Assembly (NCBI RefSeq): GCF_014472415.1
Contig: NZ_JACSZV010000018.1
Span: forward strand, 1 to 64,000
DNA length: 64,000 bases
From: Pseudomonas sp. N40(2020)
GTDB taxonomy: Bacteria > Pseudomonadota > Gammaproteobacteria > Pseudomonadales > Pseudomonadaceae
Reading direction: 5' to 3'
The notes beneath the pieces are model-generated. The model did no database searches and had not been told where the DNA came from. It worked only from the letters and a program-made list of their open reading frames with translations. The translations under genes were made by a program, and so were the position numbers. Positions 33,576 through 41,811 of this stretch are shown here, piece after piece; the first letter of the stretch is position 1, and the number at the start of each line of letters is the position of its first letter.

Positions 33576-34517
33576 TTACTCTTCGCCTGACCAATACCAA
33601 ATCGTATCGCCCCAAGTGGATTCGTCAAACTTAGGCATGATATCCCCTTGATTAAAATGCCTGCGGGAGTCTGCTTGGGCAGGAGAGAACCAAAAACCTG
33701 TCTTGCTACATGGTTGACCTGCATCTATTCTGGGGGTTTCAGCTGCATTAATTGGCTTGTGGTTTCTCGCGTACTCTACTAGTTCTTTTGGATAGACCAT
33801 GTGGTTAATTTTGCTGTCATCTATTCCATAAAGAAAAGCAATTGCTCCGGCCTCTAACGCCCAGTACCCAACATAACTTCCTTTTTCACCTTGCAAGTGA
33901 GTGTCATGCCACGGCGCTTGCTTAAAAGCGGCATACCATTGCTTGCAGTATTTGTCTAGTAGTTCGGAGGCTTTCTCTTTGCTGTCAGAGTATGTTGCCT
34001 GGATCAGGGGTGTGTAAACGTCATGGTACCATTGGTCGACATCGTGTCTGCCTGGCAACACTTTTTTTAACAGATCTTCATATAATGTATCATCACCTGC
34101 AAAGCCCGCATTGTCTGTGATGTGAACGAAGCGTTTTAACAGGTCAGGCCGATGTAAAAGTATGCATAGACTTATCACTTGAACGCATTCTTCATATTGG
34201 TCGGGCCAGTCCTCAATGGAAAGAGGTGAAATATTGGGGGTTGCCTCGGAAATGGCAAGATTTTTCTGCCATATTTCATATTTTTCAATAAGCTCTTCTA
34301 GTAAAGGTATCAGACTCTCGATACCTTCCCCGGCGGTATAAGAAGCGAATATTTTATCAAGCAGCAGATTCTGTAGATGTCCTGCTCTTAATGAGGCCTC
34401 TTCTTCTGGGGTGTCTGATTCAAATGTGATTGTTTTGCATAGTTCAAGAACCTCGTTATATTCCTTCAGGAAATTTCTGTACTGGTTCTCGCTGTAAAAT
34501 TTTTGCCGTTGTTTCAT
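33576..34517 (-). CDS. PoNi-type immunity protein, paralogue A (probable cognate)
   Basis: This 313-residue PoNi protein begins 5 bases after the PoNe effector stop, so it is the likely cognate antidote. The DUF1910-like N-terminus (EVLELCKTITFESDTPEEEA) and DUF1911-like core (DWPDQYEECVQVISLC, TLYEDLLKKVLPGRHDVDQW, GSYVGYWALEAGAIAFLYG, YPKELVEYAR) are intact. It is about 50 residues longer than the other copies: after YARNHK comes a tail with AGQPCSKTGFWFSP, DSRRHFNQGDIMP and TIWYWSGEE. Similar G-x-x-C-x-x-[ST]-G-x-W tails are known to me from other T6SS-associated proteins, such as Imm71/Imm72-type immunity proteins. AT-rich. Confidence 0.9.
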   Translation of the reverse strand: MKQRQKFYSENQYRNFLKEYNEVLELCKTITFESDTPEEEASLRAGHLQNLLLDKIFASYTAGEGIESLIPLLEELIEKYEIWQKNLAISEATPNISPLSIEDWPDQYEECVQVISLCILLHRPDLLKRFVHITDNAGFAGDDTLYEDLLKKVLPGRHDVDQWYHDVYTPLIQATYSDSKEKASELLDKYCKQWYAAFKQAPWHDTHLQGEKGSYVGYWALEAGAIAFLYGIDDSKINHMVYPKELVEYARNHKPINAAETPRIDAGQPCSKTGFWFSPAQADSRRHFNQGDIMPKFDESTWGDTIWYWSGEE

Positions 34518-34522
34518 AGTCG

Positions 34523-36085
34523 TTATGCCTCTAGCGCGAGGGAAGCTAAAGCCCCGTGCTTTTTGATTAGCGATTTTTTGCGCTTATTTACAAATTTTTT
34601 AACTTCTTCTTCGCCGTAATGGAATGCCTTGTGGCCCCTATGAGTCTCCTCGCTAGAGCTGCTTAGTCTAGCGCTTGCATGTTCTTTCGGGCTCAAACTG
34701 GGGTGGTATAAAGGACAATAAAAAAGATGACGGCTATACGAACTCTTGATTAGAAGAGTCAATGTCGGCCCGTAAACAGATTTTTTGATATTTTTATCAA
34801 TCCACTGTCTGCTCATTTGAACGAATATCAAAATGGCTTTGTCAGTCGGTGCTTTTACTGCTTTTACGGACGAAGGTTGGCGTCTTCCAGAATTGAGGGA
34901 CCTTTTTTCCGGAGACGTAGGCGTTTCTTGTTCGATGGGCTCAATTAATTCGCTAGGCTCCACCGCCCCGGATACCCCCAATTTCGAGCTGATTCCTGGT
35001 TGGCGTTTGTTATTTGGTTTGCGCATAAACTTTGGTGCATCTTCATCACGGCTCGCTTTCGCTTCGACGATCGCAAATTTCTTCCCGCCGTTATTTTCTG
35101 GCTTTGCTCTCCAGATCGCATCAATGCCCGTTCCGTTAGCACCGTCAGTTAATTTATAAAGGATATGGTTGGCTTTAGGACTTCCGCCTGCGGAAAGTTT
35201 CCCCAGCTTATTCGCACTAGGTTCACCCTCAAGCCACTTCCCATCAGCGCCCTTGTCATGACCGTCCCAATCCTTGCCCCAGCCAAACTCTACTGCGCAG
35301 ATGTAGTCCGCAATGTGCTCGCCACTAACCCCCAATCCTTCATTCAAAATGCTGGAGGGGGCCTGTAGGCCTACTTTGGAGGCTTCGACCTGGTTGGAAT
35401 GGGTGCCGCTCGCGCTATCGGTGCCCTTGACGGCGACGGCGGGGTCTTTGTTGGCAGGTTTTTCCGCTCTTTTCGGGTGGCTGGATCCGGAAGGGGCCGC
35501 CGAGCTATTGCGCTGCATGCCTTTCCATTTCACCAGTCGCTTTTCAACGATCCCGACCATGGCCGGCATGTTGTCGCGGGAGGAGGCGAGGACGGTGACG
35601 ACGGAGGTTTTTGCCCAGTTGGGCAGGCTCTGGAACGTCGAGGAGCCTTTGACGCCGGTGATGATTTCATCGAGTTCGCCGCGTAGCTTGCCAGCGTTGA
35701 ATATTTGCTTGAGCAATTCTTCCGGGCTGGTTTTGATTCCGCATTCTTGCAGGACGAAGCGGAGCAGGTCGAACAGGACTGGCGCATAGCGTTGCGGGTC
35801 TTTGTTGACGATTCGCAGGCTCTTTTTCAAACCGTCGCCCGGGCCGGGAATCCAGCCGATGACGGCCATCAGCAGGTCGAACTGTGCGTCTTCCTTGCCA
35901 TCGGTCGACTCTGCGTTGTAGAGGACGATTGAGGATTCGATGGTGTCGTAGGCGTCGATGGCCTGACCCAGGAAAGGCACTGCACCCAGCGCGATGCCTT
36001 TTGCCAGCTCAACGGCGGCTTCTTGATAGGCGGCGCTACGGTCTTCGCCGCCGTCGTTTGCGCTCTCAGCTACTGCCTCGCTCAT
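34523..36085 (-). CDS. T6SS effector with C-terminal PoNe-type DNase domain
   Basis: A 520-residue antibacterial effector. The N-terminal ~1-190 is a helical delivery module found in Pseudomonas VgrG- and Rhs-linked toxins (LAKGIALGAVPFLGQAIDAYDT, LLMAVIGWIPGPGDGLKKSL). A Ser/Ala/Lys-rich linker (~190-235) leads to the PoNe nuclease (~250-520), a PD-(D/E)xK fold with D322 (GTGIDAIW) and E341-x-K343 (FAIVEAKAS), then the family's VQMSRQWI and a Lys-rich end. No PAAR domain is seen. The start overlaps vgrG by 4 bases (ATGA), implying coupled synthesis and loading on that VgrG. PoNe DNases degrade DNA of rival cells. The C-terminal half is more AT-rich than vgrG, as expected for exchanged toxin tips. 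Confidence 0.88.
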   Translation of the reverse strand: MSEAVAESANDGGEDRSAAYQEAAVELAKGIALGAVPFLGQAIDAYDTIESSIVLYNAESTDGKEDAQFDLLMAVIGWIPGPGDGLKKSLRIVNKDPQRYAPVLFDLLRFVLQECGIKTSPEELLKQIFNAGKLRGELDEIITGVKGSSTFQSLPNWAKTSVVTVLASSRDNMPAMVGIVEKRLVKWKGMQRNSSAAPSGSSHPKRAEKPANKDPAVAVKGTDSASGTHSNQVEASKVGLQAPSSILNEGLGVSGEHIADYICAVEFGWGKDWDGHDKGADGKWLEGEPSANKLGKLSAGGSPKANHILYKLTDGANGTGIDAIWRAKPENNGGKKFAIVEAKASRDEDAPKFMRKPNNKRQPGISSKLGVSGAVEPSELIEPIEQETPTSPEKRSLNSGRRQPSSVKAVKAPTDKAILIFVQMSRQWIDKNIKKSVYGPTLTLLIKSSYSRHLFYCPLYHPSLSPKEHASARLSSSSEETHRGHKAFHYGEEEVKKFVNKRKKSLIKKHGALASLALEA

Positions 36086-38373
36086 GTCAGCCTCCCTGCG
36101 GCTTTCTCCACTAATGCTTGTAAATCAACCTGGTTTGGGTCCAGGCCGAGCTTGCGTAAATCTTCGTTAACTTTTTCGTCCGAGTTCTGCACGACTGCGA
36201 CGCTTTCGCGGGTGTACGGCCTCGGGTCCTCGCCGTAATACACTTTGGCCGGACCTTTTGGCACGTCCTCCAACCGGGCGAACCCGTCGTCATCCAGCAC
36301 GCCTTCTCGTGTCGAGCCGTCCGCAAAGTCAACGCGATATGAGGCGCCGGGCACGGGTTCAAGGTTGTCGTAATGCAGGTTGAGTTCCAGCCAGGTCGGA
36401 TTGGCCTTGGCCGTTTCCATCAACTTGCCGGCAATGTCCGTTGCCGCCAACCCCGGAATCAACGGAATCAAAATCCCAATCCCGGTCCCCACACCCGGCG
36501 CACCGCCGGTATTCACCTTCACCTCAGCCCCGCTGATGGTCACACCACCCGCATCAACCTTCACAAAACTCCCACCAGCCTTGGCGGTCAGCTCCATGCC
36601 ACCCTCAATCACAACCTTTTCGCCAGCGTGATAGTGAATCTCCGTCCCAGCCTCAACAAACTGCGCCGTACCCACCTTCACATGCTGTGTCACCGCAACC
36701 GTCAGGTGATCATCCGCACGCATCTCACTGATACGATCCAGATGCGTAATCCGGTGTTCCTCAACCTTGAATTCGCTCAGGGTGTTGGCTTCAACCGTGT
36801 CATGCCGCTCGTTGCCGACACGAATCTTCTGGTCGTGCTCTATGTTCTCGTCCCAGTCGCGCTGGGCGTGGATGTAGATCTGTTCAACACCCTTTTTGTC
36901 TTCGATGCGGAATTCGTTATAGCCCTTGCCGCCCGGTGAGCTGAGGGTTTTGAAGGTGCTGCGGGTTTTGTTCGCCGGGAGGTCGTAGGGGACGACGTTT
37001 TCCTTGTGGTACAGGCAGCCGGTGACGAGTGGCTGGTCGGGGTCGCCTTCGAGGAAGGTGACGAGGACTTCCATGCCGATGCGCGGGATGGCGAGGCCGC
37101 CGTAGGCTGCGCCGGCCCAGCCGCTGGCGACGCGCATCCAGCAGGTGGTTTTGTCGTCGCCCTGGCCGTCGCGGTCCCAGTGGAACTGGACTTTGATGCG
37201 GCCGTATTGATCGCAATGGATTTCTTCGCCGGCCGGGCCGGTGACGATGGCGGTCTGGCTGCCGAGGACTTTTGGTTTCGGGTGTTCGAGGGCAGGGCGG
37301 TAGTGGGCGTCCCACGGGGTGGCGAGGAAGCTGTTGCGGTAGCCCTGGTGGAAATCGCTTTTGTTGTCGGTGACGTCGCTGGTGACGTTTTCGCCGAGCA
37401 CTTGCGGTTGTTTGCCTTCGTGGAAGACTTCCAGCAGCAACCACATATCGTTCCACTCGGCGCGCGGGTGTTCGGCGAGGGTCAGGAAGTGGCCGCTGGT
37501 GAGGGTTGGTTCGTCACCTTTGCCTTCGGCGAGTTTGTAGTCGCTGCGATGGCGTTCCAGCGCGCGGGTCGAGAGGAACTTGCCGCGCTCGCGGGTGGTG
37601 AAACGGCCGGGGTAGTCGTAATCCTCAAGGTCCGGGGCGAACTCGGATTTGACCGCGCCTTCGGGCAGGATCTTCGGTTTTTCGAAGTCGTAGTCGCGGC
37701 GGCTGACGCGGGTGGTACGGGTTTCCAGGCGCAGGTTGAAGCGTTTGATCACCGGTTTGTCGGCGCTCATGCCGGAGTCTTGCTGGTAGCTCACGGCTTT
37801 GAGTTTGCGGAACACGGTCTGGTCGTCGCCGAATACCAGTTTGTGGCCGCTGCTGCTGTGCTGGAAGTGGAAGTGGATGCCTTCTTCTTCGCACAGTCGC
37901 TGGATAAAGTGCAGGTCGGACTCGTCGTACTGCACGCAGTAGTCGCGTTCCGGGTATTCGGCGCCGAGCTGGAAGCTGTAGGCGTCGGCGAGAATGCCGC
38001 GATCCTCCAGCACCCTGGCGATGATCTTCGGCACGGTCAGTTGCTGGAAGATCTGCTGATCGTGGTTGTGCCGCAGGTAGGCCAGTTGCGGCACCAGGCT
38101 GATGCTGTAGCGGGTCAGGGTTTTGCCGGAATCGCCTTGCTCGATGCGGTACACCAGGCCATGGATCTTGCCTTCGCCAGTGGCGCCGAAGGTCAGGACG
38201 CCGGGCTTGTGCAACAGCTCTTCGAGTTTCAGGTCGGGACGGGCGCTGACCAGTTCGAGGTCGAAACGGAACGGTTCGTTGAGGGCTTCGCGACCGGTGA
38301 AGCTAAGGACTTGCAGGTCGGCGTTGGCACCTTCGAGCGTGAGGGTGATGTGGGTTGCGTTGGCGTCCAGCAT
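36082..38373 (-). CDS. vgrG: Type VI secretion spike protein VgrG with transthyretin-like extension
   Basis: A 763-residue VgrG/TssI. Head domains (gp27-like, residues 1-380) include FRFDLELVSARPDL, ERDYCVQYDESDLHFIQRL and EEEGIHFHF. The gp5-like OB fold and needle follow (VTGPAGEEIHCDQYGRIKVQFHWDRDG in part, SGWAGAAYGGLAIPRIGMEV, EGDPDQPLVTGCLYH), then beta-helix repeats to about 630. After the hydrophobic GIGILIPLIPGLAATDIAG comes a C-terminal extension (~655-763) with a transthyretin-like fold (YRVDFADGSTREGVLDDDG, ARLEDVPKGPAKVYY). That is a known adaptor for docking effectors. No other T6SS structural genes are nearby, so this is an orphan VgrG served by an apparatus encoded elsewhere. 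Confidence 0.95.
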   Translation of the reverse strand: MLDANATHITLTLEGANADLQVLSFTGREALNEPFRFDLELVSARPDLKLEELLHKPGVLTFGATGEGKIHGLVYRIEQGDSGKTLTRYSISLVPQLAYLRHNHDQQIFQQLTVPKIIARVLEDRGILADAYSFQLGAEYPERDYCVQYDESDLHFIQRLCEEEGIHFHFQHSSSGHKLVFGDDQTVFRKLKAVSYQQDSGMSADKPVIKRFNLRLETRTTRVSRRDYDFEKPKILPEGAVKSEFAPDLEDYDYPGRFTTRERGKFLSTRALERHRSDYKLAEGKGDEPTLTSGHFLTLAEHPRAEWNDMWLLLEVFHEGKQPQVLGENVTSDVTDNKSDFHQGYRNSFLATPWDAHYRPALEHPKPKVLGSQTAIVTGPAGEEIHCDQYGRIKVQFHWDRDGQGDDKTTCWMRVASGWAGAAYGGLAIPRIGMEVLVTFLEGDPDQPLVTGCLYHKENVVPYDLPANKTRSTFKTLSSPGGKGYNEFRIEDKKGVEQIYIHAQRDWDENIEHDQKIRVGNERHDTVEANTLSEFKVEEHRITHLDRISEMRADDHLTVAVTQHVKVGTAQFVEAGTEIHYHAGEKVVIEGGMELTAKAGGSFVKVDAGGVTISGAEVKVNTGGAPGVGTGIGILIPLIPGLAATDIAGKLMETAKANPTWLELNLHYDNLEPVPGASYRVDFADGSTREGVLDDDGFARLEDVPKGPAKVYYGEDPRPYTRESVAVVQNSDEKVNEDLRKLGLDPNQVDLQALVEKAAGRLT

Positions 38374-38748
38374 GCCTTGAATTCCGTCCGTTGAATAAGC
38401 AGGAGACGGATGATGGAGGATTAAACCGCCTCATTCAAGGCGCAAATGCCGTAGGAAGGCGCCCCGTGACCCATAGGGAAAACCCTTAGGCAGGCCTTTT
38501 TTTCTAATGAATCCGGGCGTTTGCTGGATTTTTACGACAAAAGTTCAGGTGCAATCAACTGGCCATGCGCTAAAGAATTGCCAGTCAGTTTCAGACTAAA
38601 GTCGCCTGTGGCACGTCAAAGCCATCTGCCATCATTGCAACTCACCCCCGCGTGTTCACTTCCTCTCGGCTCAGTATTGACCCGGGACGGGAGCTATTTT
38701 TCTGGCTTATTGCGCCTGTGCGCAAACGCTGCATTGTTGGAGTTTTTG
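38374..38748. other. Divergent promoter region between vgrG and the porin gene
   Basis: These 375 bases hold no gene I can support. A run of seven T follows AGGCAGGCC at about 38491-38505. An in-frame extension of the porin ORF through this region lacks porin or signal-peptide character. GGAG at 38739-38742 serves the porin start. Confidence 0.4.
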
Positions 38749-40050
38749 ATGCGTCCCCCATTTCCCCTCATCACCCCGCGCCTGTCATTGGGCTTCGGAG
38801 CCGTTGTGTTGTGCGCCGGTTTTGCCGCGCCGGTTCAGGCCAGCGGTTTTCTTGAAGACAGCACGGCGAAAATCGAATCGCGCACGGTGTATTTCAACCG
38901 CGATTTCCGTGATGGGCACACGTCCAACGATCAAGGCGCGTCCAAGCGCGAAGAGTCGGCTCAGGGTTTCATTCTCAATCTGCAATCGGGTTACACCGAA
39001 GGCACTGTGGGTTTCGGTATCGATGCGCTGGGTATGCTCGGCTTCAAGCTCGATTCCAGCGCCGACAGCAGCAACAGCGGGTTGCTGCCTTCCAGCGGGC
39101 AGGACCCGCGTGGATCGAAGGATCAGTACGCGAAGCTGGGGTTGACCGCCAAGGTGCGCGTCTCCGATACGGTGCTGAAATACGGCGCGCTGCTACCGGA
39201 TCTGCCGTTGCTCAAATACAACGACGGGCGTTTGCTTCCAACGATGTTCAACGGTGCGATGCTGACCTCAAAAGAGGTGAAGGACCTGACCTTCATGGCC
39301 GCGCGGCTGGACAAGTACACCGCGCGTGATTCCACCGATTCGCAAGACATCCGCGTGCACTGCAAGAACAAGCGCTACGCGTGCAACACCACTGCCGACC
39401 ATTTCGACATGTACGGCTTCGACTACAAGATCAATGATCGCCTGACCGCGCAGTATCACTACGCGGAACTTGAGGACATTTATCGTCAGCACTTCGTCGG
39501 GCTGTTGGGGAATCAGCCTTTGGGCGGCGGCGTATTAAAGGCCGATGTACGCCTGATCAAGAGTGCCGACAGCGGCGCAGAACGGGCCGGTTCCATCGAT
39601 AACCGCGCGTTGAGCGGCATGCTGTCTTACGCCATCAGCGGCCACACGTTCAGTGGCGGTTGGCAGCGCATGAACGGCGACAACTCGATGCCGTACCTCG
39701 ATGGCAGCAACCCGTATCTGGTCAACTATGTGCAGGTCAACGACTTCGCTGCTGCGCAGGAGCGCTCCTGGCAGTTGCGTTATGACTATGACTTCAAGGC
39801 GATCGGCATCAATGGCCTGAGCTTCCTGACCCGCTATGTGAATGGTGATCACATCAAGGTGTTGGGCAGCGATCAGGAAGGTAAAGAGTGGGAACGCGAC
39901 AGTGAGTTGAAGTACGTGATTCAGGCGGGAACGTTCAAGGATGTGAGTGTGCGTTTGCGTAATGCGACTTACCGGACGAACTACGAGAAGTTTGCCCGGG
40001 ATGTGGATGAGACCCGGTTGATTGTGAGTTACAACTTTTCGGTGTTGTAA
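38749..40050 (+). CDS. OprD-family outer-membrane porin
   Basis: The 433-residue protein starts at ATG 38749. A signal peptide (SLGFGAVVLCAGFAAPVQA, cleavage after VQA) precedes the OprD opening GFLEDSTAKIESRTVYFNRDFR. Landmark segments LSGMLSYAISGHTFSGGWQRMNGD and FLTRYVNGDHIKV are present, and the chain ends in VSYNFSVL with alternating barrel residues. OprD porins take up small carboxylates, amino acids or peptides. The substrate class (OccD or OccK) cannot be fixed by eye. It is monocistronic. Confidence 0.92.
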   Translation: MRPPFPLITPRLSLGFGAVVLCAGFAAPVQASGFLEDSTAKIESRTVYFNRDFRDGHTSNDQGASKREESAQGFILNLQSGYTEGTVGFGIDALGMLGFKLDSSADSSNSGLLPSSGQDPRGSKDQYAKLGLTAKVRVSDTVLKYGALLPDLPLLKYNDGRLLPTMFNGAMLTSKEVKDLTFMAARLDKYTARDSTDSQDIRVHCKNKRYACNTTADHFDMYGFDYKINDRLTAQYHYAELEDIYRQHFVGLLGNQPLGGGVLKADVRLIKSADSGAERAGSIDNRALSGMLSYAISGHTFSGGWQRMNGDNSMPYLDGSNPYLVNYVQVNDFAAAQERSWQLRYDYDFKAIGINGLSFLTRYVNGDHIKVLGSDQEGKEWERDSELKYVIQAGTFKDVSVRLRNATYRTNYEKFARDVDETRLIVSYNFSVL

Positions 40051-40080
40051 GCCTTAGATGTGTAGTGCTTGATCGGGCGC

Positions 40081-40178
40081 TATCGCGAGCAGGCTCACTC
40101 CTACAGGGGATCTTCAGTGGACGCGGATATCGTGTTCGACATTGATCCAATGTAGGAGTGAGCCTGCTCGCGATGAGG
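40081..40178. repeat. REP pair (REPIN-like)
   Basis: TATCGCGAGCAGGCTCACTC (40081-40100) and its inverse (about 40155-40175) flank a 45-base spacer. It is the same type as at 17427-17520. It lies between the convergent porin and lipoprotein genes. Confidence 0.85.
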
Positions 40179-40193
40179 CCCTTGAAGTCACCG

Positions 40194-40814
40194 TTACAAC
40201 CAATGCCAGAACCGGCTCCAGAACCCGCGATTCAAATCTTCCTTGCACCCGGCATATTGCTGGGCATACATGTCGGAGCGATTCTGCACCTTGCGCGCCG
40301 TCGGCATCAGCCAGGCTTTGGCGGCGTAAGTCTTGTTGCGATAGCCGCCCCAGCCTTCGTGGTAGTTGAGGTACTGGCCATAGGCGTCGTATTTGTAGAC
40401 GCCATTGATCGACGTGGTTTTGTCCATGTACCAGCCGACGAAGTCGATGGCGTCGTCGAAGTCTTCGCGGTCTGCCCAATTTCTGCCGGTGCTTTTCTGA
40501 TAGTCAGACCAGACTTCATCCTTGGCCTGGGCATAACCCGAAGCGGTCGACACCCGGCCCCACGGAATTACCCAGAGCAGGTATTTACGCGGGGTCTTGG
40601 CGTCGTAACGGTAGCCGGATTCCTGATACATGATCGCGAAGGGCACCTGAATCGGCACTCCCCAGCGCTTTTGCGTAACTTGCGCGGCGTCGTACCAGTC
40701 GCTTTTCTCCCGGAAGATCTCGCAGATGTTTTCCGGCGAACGGGGCGGCGAGGTGCCGCAACCCGTCAACAGCGCCGCGAGTACCAGTAGTCCAACTGTT
40801 TGCCCTGAATTCAA
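40194..40814 (-). CDS. Lipoprotein with transglycosylase SLT-like domain
   Basis: The 206-residue protein has a lipobox LLTGCGTSPP (Cys at residue 19). The domain begins ENICEIFREKSDWYDAA, continues with WGVPIQVPFAIMYQESGYRYDAK, in which the Glu of QESG is the SLT catalytic residue, and YAQAKDEVWSDYQKSTG. A GWYMDKTT and YLNYHEGWGGY region follows. It may cleave peptidoglycan from the outer membrane. The start is taken at TTG 40814; an ATG ten bases upstream is out of frame. No clear ribosome site is seen. Confidence 0.85.
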   Translation of the reverse strand: MNSGQTVGLLVLAALLTGCGTSPPRSPENICEIFREKSDWYDAAQVTQKRWGVPIQVPFAIMYQESGYRYDAKTPRKYLLWVIPWGRVSTASGYAQAKDEVWSDYQKSTGRNWADREDFDDAIDFVGWYMDKTTSINGVYKYDAYGQYLNYHEGWGGYRNKTYAAKAWLMPTARKVQNRSDMYAQQYAGCKEDLNRGFWSRFWHWL

Positions 40815-40859
40815 AAGCCGTCATCCGTCATGCGCGAAAAAGGGCGACAGTCTACGCGC

Positions 40860-41798
40860 TCAGGTCAATTGGTGACGATAGGGCAAATCCGGACCGGTCT
40901 TGCTGCACGTCAGCGCTGCGGCTTGCACGGCGAACTTGAGCATGCCGTCGATTTGCTCGCGACCGAGTTGCTGCACGCCCTCAGCCGAGTCCAGACCGTG
41001 CTCGGTCAGCCAAGTGATCAGCGCGGCCTGGAAGGTGTCGCCGGCACCGACGGTATCGGCGATCTTCACCGAGCAGGCTGGCACCGACCATGAGCCATGG
41101 GCGCGGCTGAACACGGTCGCGCCTTCGCCACCGCGAGTGAGGAAAACGACTTGGCAGCGATGTTCCAGCCAGCCGTCGATGACGCGCTGCGGATCCTGTT
41201 CGGGATAGAGCAGGCTCAAGTCTTCGTCGCTGACTTTGATCAGATCCGCCAGTTGCACCAGCGTGGCGATTCGCTCGCGCCACAAGTCGATATTCGGCTC
41301 GGGATTGAGGCGTACGTTGGGATCGAGGGTGATCAGGCGTTTGCCGCTTTCACGCTGGACCAAGGCGAGCAGGGTGTCGGCAATCGGCTGCACCACCAAT
41401 GAATACGAACCGATGTGCAAGCCGCGCACCTCGTCGCCCAGCGACGGCAGATGGCTTGGATTCAGTTGCCGATCCGCACAGCCTTCACCGCGAAAGCTGT
41501 AGTGCGGCGAGCCGTTGGCACCGACAGCGACCATCGCCAGAGTGGTCGGCGCGGCGAAATCCACCAGAAAGTCCGGGCGTACGCCTTCTTCCTTAAGCAC
41601 TTGCTGCAAGCGGCGGCCGAGGTAGTCGGTGGACAGGCCGGCGAACAAGGCTGAATCCACGCCCAAACGGCGCAAACCCACGGCGACGTTGAACGGCGAG
41701 CCGCCGGCAATCGCCTTGAAATTCACTTTCGATGCCAGACCGCTGGCGTCGTCTTCGCTGAAAAAATCAAACAGGGCTTCGCCACACACCAAATACAT
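40860..41798 (-). CDS. mtlZ: Fructokinase (PfkB family) of the polyol operon
   Basis: The 312-residue protein starts at ATG 41798 (MYLVCGEALFDFF). PfkB landmarks are present: GGSPFNVAVGLRRLG near the N-terminus, ITLDPNVRLNPEP in the middle and DTVGAGDTFQAALITW with the catalytic Asp. It should phosphorylate fructose released from mannitol by MtlD. It is the last gene of the mtlEFGKDYZ operon, 13 bases after mtlY. Confidence 0.92.
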   Translation of the reverse strand: MYLVCGEALFDFFSEDDASGLASKVNFKAIAGGSPFNVAVGLRRLGVDSALFAGLSTDYLGRRLQQVLKEEGVRPDFLVDFAAPTTLAMVAVGANGSPHYSFRGEGCADRQLNPSHLPSLGDEVRGLHIGSYSLVVQPIADTLLALVQRESGKRLITLDPNVRLNPEPNIDLWRERIATLVQLADLIKVSDEDLSLLYPEQDPQRVIDGWLEHRCQVVFLTRGGEGATVFSRAHGSWSVPACSVKIADTVGAGDTFQAALITWLTEHGLDSAEGVQQLGREQIDGMLKFAVQAAALTCSKTGPDLPYRHQLT

Positions 41799-41811
41799 AA
41801 TTGTTTGCTCT

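Noticed and set aside
37006-38394. A 462-codon open frame opposite vgrG
   Set aside because: It is antisense to VgrG, dominated by Ala/Val/Phe runs, with no recognised features.
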